Part shown: piece by piece, positions 1 to 11,185 of the stretch
How positions within the stretch are numbered: the stretch's first letter is position 1
Layout: each line of letters begins with the position of its first letter
NCBI GenBank assembly: GCA_029817715.1
Contig: JARUPY010000397.1
Span: forward strand, 7,192,001-7,256,000
From: Melastoma dodecandrum
Lineage: Eukaryota > Streptophyta > Magnoliopsida > Myrtales > Melastomataceae
Direction: 5' to 3'
Length of the DNA: 64,000 nucleotides
The notes under the pieces: generated by a model
Seen by the model: only the letters and a program-made list of their open reading frames with translations
Databases searched by the model: none
Told to the model about the DNA's origin: nothing
Made by a program: the position numbers and the translations under genes

Positions 1-3000
1 CAATTTTAGGGAGTGAATTGTCTGGACGCCATAATTATGAAGGGAAGGTTCCAACTCAAAGCCAGCATCAGACCATTCTTCATTGTTCTGAAGACTATGA
101 ATACTGTAAAAAGCATTGTGAAGACGATGGATTGTGTGACAGTCCATTGCATCAGATGCCAGGTTAGGTCCTGCTTTTCTGCTAGAATTTTGTTTAAAGG
201 TGGGCTTAAAGCTTGAGAGATAACATCTTCAGAATTACTTTAACATCAGTCATTTTTCTTCCCTAGTTATAATGGCAGGCATCGCTCTAATTTTTATCCT
301 TCTTTCTTCTAAGAACTTGTTCTTGAACTTAATAAGTTGTGAATAAATTTGTAAATTAGTTACAAACACATATATTCGCAATCCAGAGGATGTATTTAAT
401 GTTTGTTTGTTTTGCTAAAAATCCAGCCAAATTTAAAGTGTTGGTTACAACTAAACATAGCCTACAGCTGTGGTGCTCAGCACTTCTAATAGATGGTTTC
501 CATAGCTGCATATAGATTGCCTGTAGAGGGTTTTGTTAAGAGATGCGTTTTTCATGGGAATAATGGTATCTGTTTTTTTTTTTTAAAATGGTATCTGGTT
601 TATAAAACCCTAGTACCCACCCTTTGGCCACTTTACCATGTCTCCATTGGCTTCTCTGGAATCTTGTTATATCCATTCAAAATATACTAAACATCAGCAC
701 TTTCTTTGAAAATAAACATCTGCAGCTTACTTATAAAGAAAAAACTTATCAAAAATATTATCAGCTCCTTTCAAAATATGCTAGGAGTTGAATAATCATT
801 TTGGGATCTTATGTTGAGTAATTTGACCAGCATCAAAGTGTTATTCATTGTGAAGAATTGCAAATCGAGAAGTATTTCAAATTCACCTGTAAAAGCATCA
901 TCATGAGGAGATTAGAGTTTATGATGAAATTGATGATGTTGGATTCTCATCTAACCTTGATTTTTGGCTCTGTGTTGTTTTGTGTCTATTTTTGAGCTAT
1001 TAGAAAAGATTGTTGAAACTGAAATTGCCAGTGATGTTATTTTGAGCAGATGCTAGTGAAGAATCTCATCTTCGAAGTCCATCACAAGATAAAGATACAT
1101 CTTTCTGGTCAGAGATGCTGGACTCTAGTGTGAGTTGCTCTGCTCAGATCTGTGGAAAGTAAACAATACACATCTATTACCATGTCAGATGAAGATATAA
1201 AATTGCTCGTTATCTTGTGCTCCTGGCATGACGGTCAAAAGCAAAACATACAAATTTACAACACAAATCTACTTGTTATGTGAATATAACACTCTAGGAA
1301 TATTGAATTTGGGGCATTGGCAATATGACAAAATAAGAAGTCCAGCTCTGAATGAGTTGAAATACTTATTTTGCAGGAAGCACTGTCCTCTGCTGGAGGA
1401 AAGCAACCAATGGAAGGATCCGAAGGCTATTGGTCATTTTTCAGGGAGATGCATAAAGGTGTGATGTTCACCCTATAAATTTGCATGCCTCATTGGTGCT
1501 TCCTCTTAGACTTTACTCATGTCGCAATATCTTCTTCCCCCAGCTTCATATCTGCGATATGCTATTGATTCAGGGGTTCCATCTTTACCGTCCTTTATGG
1601 AAAGCAAGGTGACCAAGTTTGACGAATCAGTCCTTCATCATGGAGATGTAGGTTTGACAGTGGCAGAAAATCAAAAGTTTACTATTCTGGAAGTAATTCC
1701 AGATTGGGGCTATAAGGGAGAATCCACTAAGGTTTGTAATCCTCAATTTTCTATTTGAAGTTTATCTTGATTCACTTAAAAATAACTATCTTACCATATA
1801 CATACATGCATACACACGCCTGTACAGAATAACTAACTTGATGAACACCGACACTCTGTTTTGTAGTAGATAAACTATATCTTTGGAATGGAAGCAATGT
1901 TCATCATGGAATCTTTTATTCTGGAAACTAATACTTATACCTAACTTGCTACCTGAAAAATGCTAGTGTTATCACAATCTTTCCTTTGGAAACTCTATCA
2001 GCATTGGTTGCATTTGATGGAGCATTTGGATTGAGAGAACTTATAGTGTCAGTGATTTTGCTTGGGGAAGTGGGGATAGGGAGAGGATGGCATAAATTTA
2101 TAGAGCTTTATCCTTGCTAATATTTTCAAAAGGGTACATGGGCCTCACTGCATATACCAAAACTGATACTTGTACATTTTGTTTAGTGAAAATAATGAAC
2201 CACGTGAAACCTAGAATAGAACCATGCATCAACTTCACTGGAAATACACTAGCTAAAATCCAAGGTAGGTGGTAACAGGAAAGAGATACCACATTTCGGT
2301 AAGCTCATTAGGGCCAACATGGGGCTGATGAAGTTAATTTTCTGTGAAGGTTATTATAGTTGGATCTTTCCTTTGTGATCCATCAATATCGACTTGGAAG
2401 TGTATGTTTGGAGATACAGAAGTCCCCGTGGATATAATCAAAGAGGGCGTAATCAGATGCAAAGCTCCTCTTCATTTGTCAGGGAAAGTCTCTCTCTGTA
2501 TTACTTCTGGAAATCGGGAGTCCTGCTCTGAGGTCAGAGATTTTGAGTTTAGGGTAAAGGCAACTATGCCTCCCGTAGACGTACAATCAACTGAAGCTAC
2601 AAGGAGCCCTGAAGAATTGTTGCTACTTGTCAGATTTGCACAAATGCTTTTACATGGGAGCTCAGGGAAGAATGAGAATAACACTGAACCTGATAGTTTT
2701 CTATTTAGAAATTTGACTGAAGAAAATGATTCATGGAACTGCATCATAGGGGATCTTTTGATGGGCTGCGGAAGTTCATTGGAAATCACTAATTGGCTTA
2801 TTGAGGAACTTCTGAAGGATAAGTTACAGACTTGGATCACCATGAGATGGAAAGGACCGGATCAAGCAAGCTGCTTCTTGTCCAGGAAAGAGCACAGTAT
2901 AATTCACATGGTTGCTGGCTTGGGTTTTGAATGGGCTTTGACACCAGTTCTCAGAATAGGGGTCAATATCAATTTTCGTGACATTAACGGCTGGACTGCT

Positions 3001-4533
3001 CTCCATTGGGCTGCTAAGCATGGAAGGTATGGCTGATTGTGTAATTCCAAAACTGACATATTATCTGGTTTGCTGAATGTGTTATTGTTCATTCTAGAAT
3101 TGACAAACTTGCTGAATTTATTGGTTGGGTCAAGAGTGAATGTGAGAAATCTGCGTCTTTAGTGAGTATTGTTACACATGGATGGATGGAATGCGTTATA
3201 AGTTGTAGAAGATACCAAGTTCCAGTTATCACTACCTGAGCATGATAAAGAAAAAGGGACATGTATTTGAATTGGCTTTCTAGTCTTGAGTTGTGCTGCA
3301 TTTATCTTTTGTGTGGGCACGCATCAAAAGCAGTAAGTACTTAGCATGTATACAAGAAGTCTTCACCATTCGTTTTTGACACATTGTATAATGCCTTCTG
3401 TTCCAGGGAGAAAATGGTTGCAGTCCTGATTGCTTCTGGGGCATTTACTTGGGCGGTGACGGACCCAACCTCAGAAGATCCGACAGGCAAAACTCCGGCA
3501 TCCATTGCCTCTATCAATGGACATATAGGATTGGCAGCTTATCTTTCTGAGAGTGCCTTAACAAGCCACCTGTCATCTCTCACACTGGAAGAAAGCCATC
3601 TTTCTAAAAGAAGTGCTGAGATTGAAGCTGACAGAACTATAAGTAGCTTAACTGAAGGAGTAATATCTACTTCCGAGGATCAGAGTTCACTAAAGGATAC
3701 ATTGGCTGCAGTACGTACAGCTGCTCAAGCTGCTGCCCGTATCCAGTTAGCATTCCGTGTCCATTCCTTCAGAAAGAGACAGCAAAAGCTTGCCACAGAT
3801 GGCGTTCATGGAATAGCAGATATGCATAAGCTTTACGATACCGGCAGTCACAATTCTGCTGCCTTATCTATTCAGAAGAAATACCGTGGATGGAAAGGTC
3901 GGAAGAATTACCTATCTTTGCACAAAAAAGTTGTGAAAATCCAGGTATTTCTCTCTCTCTCTCTTACTCAGCTAACGTTTCTTAAAATTTGAAGAAATAT
4001 GAGGGTATTTTCTTCATGATCATATTTCCCTTTCTTTGCAGGCTCATGTGAGAGGTTTCCAAGCCAGAAAATATTATAGAGTTTTCTGTTGGGCTGTTCG
4101 AATTTTAGACCGGGTTGTCCTGAGGTGGTGGCGAAAGGGAGTTGGCCTAAGAAGTTTTCATCCAGAAAAGGAGTCTAATGGGGATAGTGAAGATGAAGAC
4201 ATAATCAAAGTCTACAGGAAAGAAAAGGTGGAGACGGCCATTCAAGATGCTGTTTCCAGAGTTTTATCGATAGTCAGTTCTCCTGAAGCTCGTCAACAGT
4301 ATAGTCGCATGCTCGAAAAGTTCCGCCAGGCCAAGGTATATCCCGAATGGTCAACATCATAATATTCCTTGACTTCTTTCCTGTCCCTCCCATATCATGC
4401 TTTTGACAATCACCCTCTGATTGCCCGGCAATGTCATGGAGCCGGCAGCACCCTTATTGACGCCTCATGTCATGGCTTTCTTTGAACAAAACAGGCGGTG
4501 CTCGGAAGCACATCTAGCGAAGCAGCAACTTGA
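1..4533 (+). CDS. CAMTA: CAMTA-type calmodulin-binding transcription activator, 3' part (partial at 5' end)
   Basis: This is the C-terminal part of a calmodulin-binding transcription activator, a nuclear Ca2+/calmodulin-responsive factor of plants. Eight exons join in phase with GT-AG borders: 1-162, 1050-1129, 1377-1458, 1544-1731, 2350-3026, 3407-3944, 4042-4335 and 4495-4533 (TGA stop). In order they encode an acidic linker, an IPT/TIG immunoglobulin-like domain (about 1690-2560, with VIIVGSFLCD and CMFGDTEVP), ankyrin repeats (about 2880-3520, with GWTALHWAAKHGR and GKTPASIASINGH), three IQ motifs (about 3720-4090: RIQLAFRVHSFRKR, SIQKKYRGWKGRK, KIQAHVRGFQARK) and the calmodulin-binding helix (ILDRVVLRWWRKG, about 4100-4135). 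The DNA-binding CG-1 domain must lie upstream of the window. No stop or frameshift is seen. The IPT wording suggests the CAMTA4-like clade, which is inference. An extra small exon within 163-1049 cannot be excluded, although the phase fits without one. Confidence 0.93.
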
Positions 4534-4881
4534 TCAGCAAATGCAGTCGAACAGGCTTTCCCTTGGTGGTTGTAGTTATATTGTTCCAGATTTTGGGGCC
4601 TTGTAACTTCCCTCTGGATGCCACCAGGTGGTAGGGGATGGTTTGGTTGTACAGTCAGGTTAGGTCCATGATGGTTGCTTGGTAAATAGTTGAAAGATAG
4701 TGGTAGGGTTTGTGGTGTCCATACCGTAGCAATGCTGGGTACCAGGAGCATGGTAACTAGGAATAGAAAAAGCACATCCCACGAGTCTCTTGGGGAAGAA
4801 ACAGAGGTTACCAAACTCATTGATACTGCTAACAAATAATAGCCAGAACCTTGGTGTATACATCAGCTTGGTGTCGGGCTA
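4534..4881 (+). other. 3' UTR and downstream flank of the CAMTA gene
   Basis: The 348 bases between the CAMTA stop codon and the first solo LTR hold no credible coding frame. The first part is presumably the 3' untranslated region. No strong AATAAA signal was seen. Confidence 0.5.
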
Positions 4882-6493
4882 TGTTACACTAAGAGGGGGT
4901 GAATTAATGTTAAATTTCAATTGATTTTTAACTCATTTTTGACAAATTCCGCAACACAAGAAAGTGTTTGTAAAACAGAATCGTGGAGACAGGTTTCTGT
5001 AAGATATAATGTACAGATGTGATTGCGATTTGTTTAATGCACGTAAGACTTTTATAGTGGTTCGGCAACTTGCCTACATCTACTCTAGACCCAAAATTTG
5101 TATGGTTATCACTCAAACTCAATGTAGTAACAATTACAAAAAGTGATATGAGATCGACCTTCTACAACACAGACTAAGGTTCGGCATCAAAGGTGACTCG
5201 TTGTCAGCACAGACCAGAAGGTTATGTACTAGAATGACTGAGTTGCACAGCACATACTAGAAAGTTCTGTACAAACTGTGTCAACCCTCTACAGCATAGA
5301 CCAAAAGGTTCTGTACCACAGGTGACTGAATTTCACAGCACAGACCGAAAGGTTCTGTACCACAGTGACTCGGTGCACGTGTTAACGTGAATAACAAAGA
5401 TAACCAAGCGCAATCCCCTCGGGACAACGGCTTTGTGGTGTACCCCACACGAGCACGTAACGCACCTTACGCAAGCAGACAACAACCCATGTCTAAGGAT
5501 GGATTTTCCCTCTGGCAGCTCCATACGACCTGCACGACCTCCTCGAGATAGCGACTATGTGGCGAACTCCACGCAAGCATGTGGCAAGCCCTACGCAGGC
5601 ACGCATCAAACCCCACGCAAGTAGAGAACAGCCTCTGTCCTAGGTTCATGCACTCACAGAACGTTACACCACAGATGTTGGTCAATCCCTCACCTTCTGT
5701 ACTCCTTGGGTATCTACCTTCTCTCTGGCCCACTGCACGTTGACGACGCCAGCCTCCAGCCATACGCCTCTACCAACGTCTCCTGCAGCCTCCAACCAAG
5801 AGTCCCTCGTGGCTCCCAGGTCACTCTCCCTTCACCAACGCTACAACCTTCTACAGCTCACGTCCTCGTGTCTGACTAACTCTCAAACGAAAAGTTTACA
5901 AGCTCTGGACACACTCTCTAAATTTTCATGTATAATACAACAGTGACCCTTTTACTCCATTAGAGAAGCGTGGTTGAATAGTCCTAATCTAGGTTAAACG
6001 TAGAAGGTGAATCTTAGCCAATCAGTCCTCTGCGCATAAAACAAAGTAAATATTAGATAATATCATAATATACCTTCTGCAAATGGAAATAATCAAATAT
6101 TAACTTCCATAATCATCAAAACCGATATCATTCTGTCCAAGACATATAATTGAATGAATCTAGATAGATTATGCGGATAAACATCCCAAATAACGGTTCA
6201 TTGGTGGTCGGATCGATCCATAGAAGGTTGGACAAAACCTTGCAGAACCTTATCATAAATAGGGGATATATTTCCTTGCATGATATAATTCCTATTGCGA
6301 TTATTTGGAAATGAAAACTATTGATTTTGGTCAGATTAGTATATTGATTAAATCCTTTTATTTTTGAAACTAAACAATTATTTAATTACAAAAATATTTC
6401 ATACAGAAAGTTCTCAACGCGAGTAGCTTCTGTAGTGTAGATGTTTGACTTCTGTTTTACAGAAGGTCAAAGCTCATCATCAAAACCTAAACA
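4882..6493 (-). mobile_element. Solo LTR of the non-autonomous LTR family that also occurs at 27685-34153
   Basis: The plus strand starts TGTTACACTAAGAGGGGG and ends near CTAAACA at 6493. These match the ends of the LTRs at 27685-28942 and 32254-34153 (TGTTACACTAAGAGGGGGG ... CATCGTCAAAACCGTCCCA). Shared inner marks include TTTATAGTGGTTCGGCAA near 5050, repeated AGAAGGTTCTGTAC motifs at 5200-5370, and a region with GCACGTTG followed by cysteine-coding-like repeats near 5730. No internal domain is attached, so it is read as a solo LTR. The flanking 5-mers (GGCTA and GCCTC) do not match, so either one end is imprecise or the site has decayed. Confidence 0.72.
5190..5370. repeat. Degenerate AGAAGGTTCTGTAC minisatellite in a solo LTR
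   Basis: Motifs of the form GCACAGACC-AGAAGGTTCTGTACCA recur about every 60 bases with substitutions. The same repeat is longer in the LTR at 32254-34153. Confidence 0.7.
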
Positions 6494-6642
6494 GCCTCCC
6501 ATGATGTTAAAATCTGATTAGAATCTGAATCATATCTCTTCTGTATTACTCTGAGATGGAAAAGAAAAAGAGCATTTTTTTGTTTGGCTTATTATTTTGT
6601 AGAGTAATTTATTTATCACAAAATATTTCTATAATGAAATAT

Positions 6643-7107
6643 TGTTGGCGTGGAATTGTGTTCACCGCAACACGTATCGAAGTTTACAGTTATTTGTGGT
6701 TATCGTAAACTAAAGTAAACAGGAAAATAAAAACTTGAATTGAAAAAACAGTACTGAATTACAAAGTTTGGGTTTTTACGATAATTACATACATAATGAA
6801 AAGGACCAAACAACAAAAGGACGATGAGGGTCTTCACGACGAACGACAGACGAATGGCGGCTACGGCGGATCCCTTTAATGAAATCTACCTTGGTGGATC
6901 GATGGTCTGTTGTGGTGAGGGTGAATGGTGGTTTCAGGACACTATTTCAGGACGTTGTGGGGAGAGCAAAGGTGGTAGATCAACCTTGCCGAATTTGGAT
7001 TTATGGAGTTGATCGAGTTCATTTCTCCATCCTTTTTGCCTTTTATGCTCCGAGTCTTCTATCCTCCTTAACTTATAGAGGACGAAGCCCAAAATCATGT
7101 GTCAACA
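6643..7107 (-). mobile_element. 3' LTR of a Tat-lineage gypsy element (element on minus strand)
   Basis: On the plus strand it begins TGTTGGCGTGGAATTG and ends CATGTGTCAACA, that is TG...CA on both strands. It is homologous, in opposite orientation, to 50201-50830. Relative to that copy it lacks about 260 bases between two CCGAG tetramer-containing sites (near 7052), a short-homology deletion. A purine-rich tract abuts it on the minus strand, marking it as the 3' LTR of a minus-strand element. The outer flank AATAT (6638-6642) equals the complement of the flank of the 50201 LTR. Confidence 0.8.
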
Positions 7108-7121
7108 TTAACCCCCTTGTT
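7108..7121 (-). other. Polypurine tract of the Tat-lineage element
   Basis: The minus strand reads AACAAGGGGGTTAA immediately before the LTR start TGTTGACACATG, as expected for the plus-strand primer of reverse transcription in an LTR retrotransposon. Confidence 0.7.
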
Positions 7122-7437
7122 AAACATAATGTGTGAAACTTTATGTTTACCTTTTCATAAAGATTTTCGTCTTTAAGTCATAAATGCAAAATTGCAAAAC
7201 ATCCCGTCTCGCGTCTCGCGTCTTGACACTGTAATGTGTCATTAGATCAAAACTTGTCCCGCAAGAATCTTTTTCCCGCCATTTATTGTCAGGGTTTGGG
7301 AATGCCAACTATCCTTCGTCTTTCGAAACCCTTATTCCTCTTTTTTTTTTTTTCCGGAAACTGCACTCCGATCGAAGCTCGTCCCTTTCTTCGATCAAGT
7401 TCTTTGCCTTTTTCCTCTGGGGAAAGATTTACGGGCG
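7122..7437 (+). other. Leader of the antisense PMD gene
   Basis: The 316 bases between the polypurine tract and the PMD start codon have no convincing frame. They include a pyrimidine tract (about 7341-7354) and CGTCTCGCGTCTCGCG at 7205-7220. This is the expected place for a promoter and 5' UTR of the antisense gene. No clear TATA box was identified. Confidence 0.4.
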
Positions 7438-8929
7438 ATGGCATCTAAAAAGTTATCGGACCAGGTTCGATTCAACCAGTACTTCGATCTTGCTGATCAA
7501 CGGGTGGTCATTCCCATTCTGGACTGCGATCCTCCTCTTAGACGTTAGGTCCTCTGTTACTGCCAATCGATTTCAAAGACCATGGGATTCCTCAGACTTA
7601 TCTCATTACCAAGCCGTCCATTCCGATGTGTCACCCTAATTTATGTACTCTCGCCAACTCGATCAACTCAAAGGAGCATATAGGTTTTCCCCCGACTGAC
7701 GCTTCTACTGAGAACTGGTTTGAAATATGGGAGGAAAAGTTGGTGTGAAATTACGTCATTTGGGTTTAAAGGACATGGTAGCTGTCACAGGTGCACGACG
7801 AGGGTCGGAGCCCGTCCGTCTACAGAAGCTTGAGCAAGGCTGCTTGGGTGGCGTCCATGGGTCGAAGCGCATGGACAACAGCGAGCGTAAGTGCGTTCGT
7901 TGACACTTGACGGATCAAGTTGGTTCGAGTCGGTGCTCGGACAATGATTCTGGCACGAGGCGCAACGTGACCAGAATACTCAAGCGCGGAGGCTTGAGGG
8001 GATACTCGTGGGCGGTCTCATGAGCATAGTGTTCGTGAAGAGGCACGAACGTGGATGATCTTGGTCGCAAAGGTACGAGAGGCCGAAAGAGTGCTTGGAC
8101 GCATCCGTTGGTGAAGGGGCGTCCATGGACGGACATGTCCTTTGAGAGGACAACGTCCACCCCTTGAAGAGGGGCGACTATTAGGAAGGGGGGGGGCTGA
8201 AAGGATCGCAAGTTCGAAAATTTTTAAAAACTTAATTTATTTACTCAACACGTACAATAGTCTATTACAGTACGGTAACAATTTGACTTGAAAAAAAAAC
8301 CCGCAACTACTACGCTTCCACTGCGCGCACTTGTGTAGTTGTTTAGCCCTGCAAGGGACTTTCATTTATCAAGACATGCTAAATCGCGCAGCTATACAGG
8401 AAGAATTCCTCAATTTTGGACCTTCGTCCATTGAACGGTTTCCTATCACACTTTCCATCCAAACCGCCCCGCATTCGGCATTTCACACTCCGCCCTTATG
8501 CGGGGTTATCCTAGCCCACTCGGCTGTCTCCTCACTCACCATCAAGGCAGGAGTTGAGGCTTACAATTCCTTTAGGTCTCCCTACAAGGGCAGCCCAAGG
8601 TTCGCTCGAAGCGTCCGCTTCGTTCGCGCTTGCTTCGTTTCGAGCGTCACCACTTATCACCACCTCCATCTGCTCACGCTCGGCACAATTTGCCGACTCT
8701 TGCGGGTCCTTCCAGCCCTATGGTTGTCCCTTCTGCCTCCAACGAGGCAAGGGTCGAGGTTTCCTAACCCCTCTAGGGCGCCCTTCAAAACAGCCCAAAT
8801 ATCGCCTGAAGCATCCGTTTCGTCCGTGTTCGTTTCGACTGAGTATTTGCATACTCCGTCCTTATCCTCCCAACTACCCCCGTGCATATGCTCCGTGCTT
8901 ATCTTGGCACGAGAAGTCAGCCTTCCCGG

Positions 8930-9770
8930 CCTCCATAGGACCCCATCCGGGTCCCTCTTTCCAGCCCCACGGCCGATGACTACTTCTCGCGGTATGTCTC
9001 TTTAAGCACTTATCCGGTCCATCCTTAAGGGAGGCCTTTCCGCGCCTTTCCCCTTCTCGGATTCCTACCCATTTCCAGCCCCATGGCCGAGTCCCAACCC
9101 CTCAAGGGTTGCGCACACTTCGCTTTCCGGCCCCACGGCCGCTTTGCTTCCCGAGACCTTCGTCTCACGGTTCCGCTCTCTAATCGTATATCTGGGTCCA
9201 TCCTTGGGAAGGACCTCTCCGTGCCTTCTTCCCCCTTTGGAACCCCATCCATATCCAGCCCCACGGCCGAGTTTGGTTCCGAGGCTTCGCCTCGCGGATT
9301 CCGCTCTACGAGCGCACGATCGGGTCCGACTTCACGGACTTCGTGTAGCTCAACCTCCCGTTCACCCCCGAGCTTATCTTCCGTGCCTCATTCGCACGAG
9401 GGACAGCCCTTCCTAGGCCCCCAAGGGACTTCGTTTCAGCCCCACATTCCAGCCCATTTCGGTCGAGCACATTCCGAGACACACGTCTCGCGGATTCCGC
9501 TCTACGAGCGTTATAGTGGGTACAACCTTGAGGGGGCCTCACGTGGCCTCACCCTCCTCGGTTCCCCTATTTTTCCAGCCTTGAAGGCCGCATATTTCCG
9601 AGGTTCAAGTCTCGCGATTCCACCCCCCTGGCCGAGTGTATTCCGAGACTTCGTCTCGCGATTCTGCTCTTAGAGCACGTATTCGGGTTCATCCTTAAGG
9701 GAGACTTTCCCGTGCCTTTCCCCTTCTCGGATCCTCCCCCATTCCAGCCCTAAGGCCGATTTCCAACCCC
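8930..9770. repeat. Diverged tandem repeat, period roughly 150-200 bp, in the 4-kb solo LTR
   Basis: Blocks recur in the same order: CAGCCCCACGGCCGA, then TTCCGAGACTTCGTCTCGCG, then ATTCCGCTCTACGAGCG, then CATCCTTAAGGGAGGC with CCTTTCCCCTTCTCGGA. At least five partial copies are seen. The CGAGAC...GTCTCG segment is itself a small inverted repeat. Confidence 0.65.
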
Positions 9771-10559
9771 TCACGGGTCGCGGACCAACATACCCCACCC
9801 ATTCCGTCTTTCGACGCTTAAAATCCCACAAGTATCATCACTCGTTCCACGGGTCTGGGGACGACTTTCCTCCCTTTCCGAGGTCCGGCCAGCCCCATAC
9901 CCCCTCATTTTACCGTCTCAAACTCATTCAAACCCAACACATTCAGCCCAACACAAGTAAGAGGAAAGGGCGGAGGGTTACCTCTCCGTGGCTTTGCGTA
10001 AACGGGGCGAGATCTAGCCTCCTCCGCGCGTCTTCCGCCCTTGAGGGTTGCCTAAGCACGACCCTCCACCTTGGGCTAGCTCGGCCTTGAGCTTTCCTCG
10101 CGCGGGATCCAACGTGGCCGGCCTAGCTTCCAACCCCCACGCACGGCCGCCCCTTCCTTCCTCTTCCCTTCTTCATTTCCCCCTTTCTCTCTTTTCTTTT
10201 TCCCCAAGAATGGTGCGTGGGAAATGGGTATGGGGGAATGAGAGAACTCCCTTCCCCCATGGGGTCTTGTATCCCCCCTTCATTCACCGAGGGGCGGGGC
10301 CCCTACCCCTTGTACTTATTTATTTTATTATTTTTCCTCCAAGGGGGCCTCTACCATTTACTCCATGTCTTGTCCCATTTCCCATCTCATCCAAGGGCTC
10401 ACATTCATTCTTATTTCCCCAAGTTGAATCCAAGGGCTAATATTAAATCTTGTTCCCCAATTGGATTCAAGGGCTATTATTTATTCCCACTTTCTTCATC
10501 CAACGGCCCATGTTGCTCTCGGGTGGGCGCCCTCTTCTCTTCCCGGACAGCCCCCCTTC

Positions 10560-10760
10560 GGACCCCTCTTGGGTCCCCTCTGTGCCCTCGTTGGGTCCCC
10601 TCTAGACCCCCTCTGGGCTCCTTCTGACCCCCCCTTTGGGTCACCTCACCTCTGGCCTCCCTCCGGGTCCTCTCGGGTCCACCTCTTGGCCCCTATTGGG
10701 CGCCTTCTGGGCGTTCCCTGGGCGACGCCCGTCGCCCCTGGGGTCGGCAGCTGTCGACCC
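10560..10760. repeat. Low-complexity CCTCTGGGTCC-type repeat
   Basis: Short degenerate units such as TTGGGTCCCCTCT, CTGGGCTCCTTCT and TTTGGGTCACCTC recur every 20-25 bases. This is a GC-rich minisatellite inside the 4-kb LTR. Confidence 0.55.
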
Positions 10761-11023
10761 CAGCTCAATCCGTGACGCCCCTTCCACGGCCAACTTTGTC
10801 CGTGATTATCTCAAGATCTATAACTCATCTTAAAAATATAATCCCACTAAACACTTCCTAATGACCTCCTTAAGACCCCCGAGGCGTTTAATTTCGATTC
10901 TGGGTCGGGCCATTTTTCGGCCGAAATGACCTTCGAAGATGCCCTCCGGGCGTCCCAGGCGTGCCCCGGGGTCGGTGGCCATCGCCCACTGATCGACCCC
11001 GCATCGCCCTCCCTAAGGCATCC

Positions 11024-11185
11024 CTGATCGACTTTCTCTCTCTTCACCGTTTGAGGTTTGGGCGTGCCAAGGGCAGCGGCTATCACCCCTCTGTCGCTCC
11101 TCAGACCTCTAGGAGGCCCCTCCAGGGTCGCCCCCTGATCGGGTTTCTATCTCTTCACCATTTGAGGTTCGGTCGTGCTAGGGTC
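11024..11185. repeat. Two-copy tandem duplication, about 115 bp
   Basis: TGATCGACTTTCTCTCTCTT followed by CACCGTTTGAGGTTTGGGCG is repeated as TGATCGGGTTTCTATCTCTT followed by CACCATTTGAGGTTCGGTCG about 115 bases later. Confidence 0.6.

Noticed and set aside
8331..9005. Long open frames (up to about 220 codons) in the GC-rich stretch, also 9083-9673 and 10048-10627
   Set aside because: They lie inside a precisely bounded solo LTR, overlap in several frames on both strands, are low complexity and show no family resemblance.
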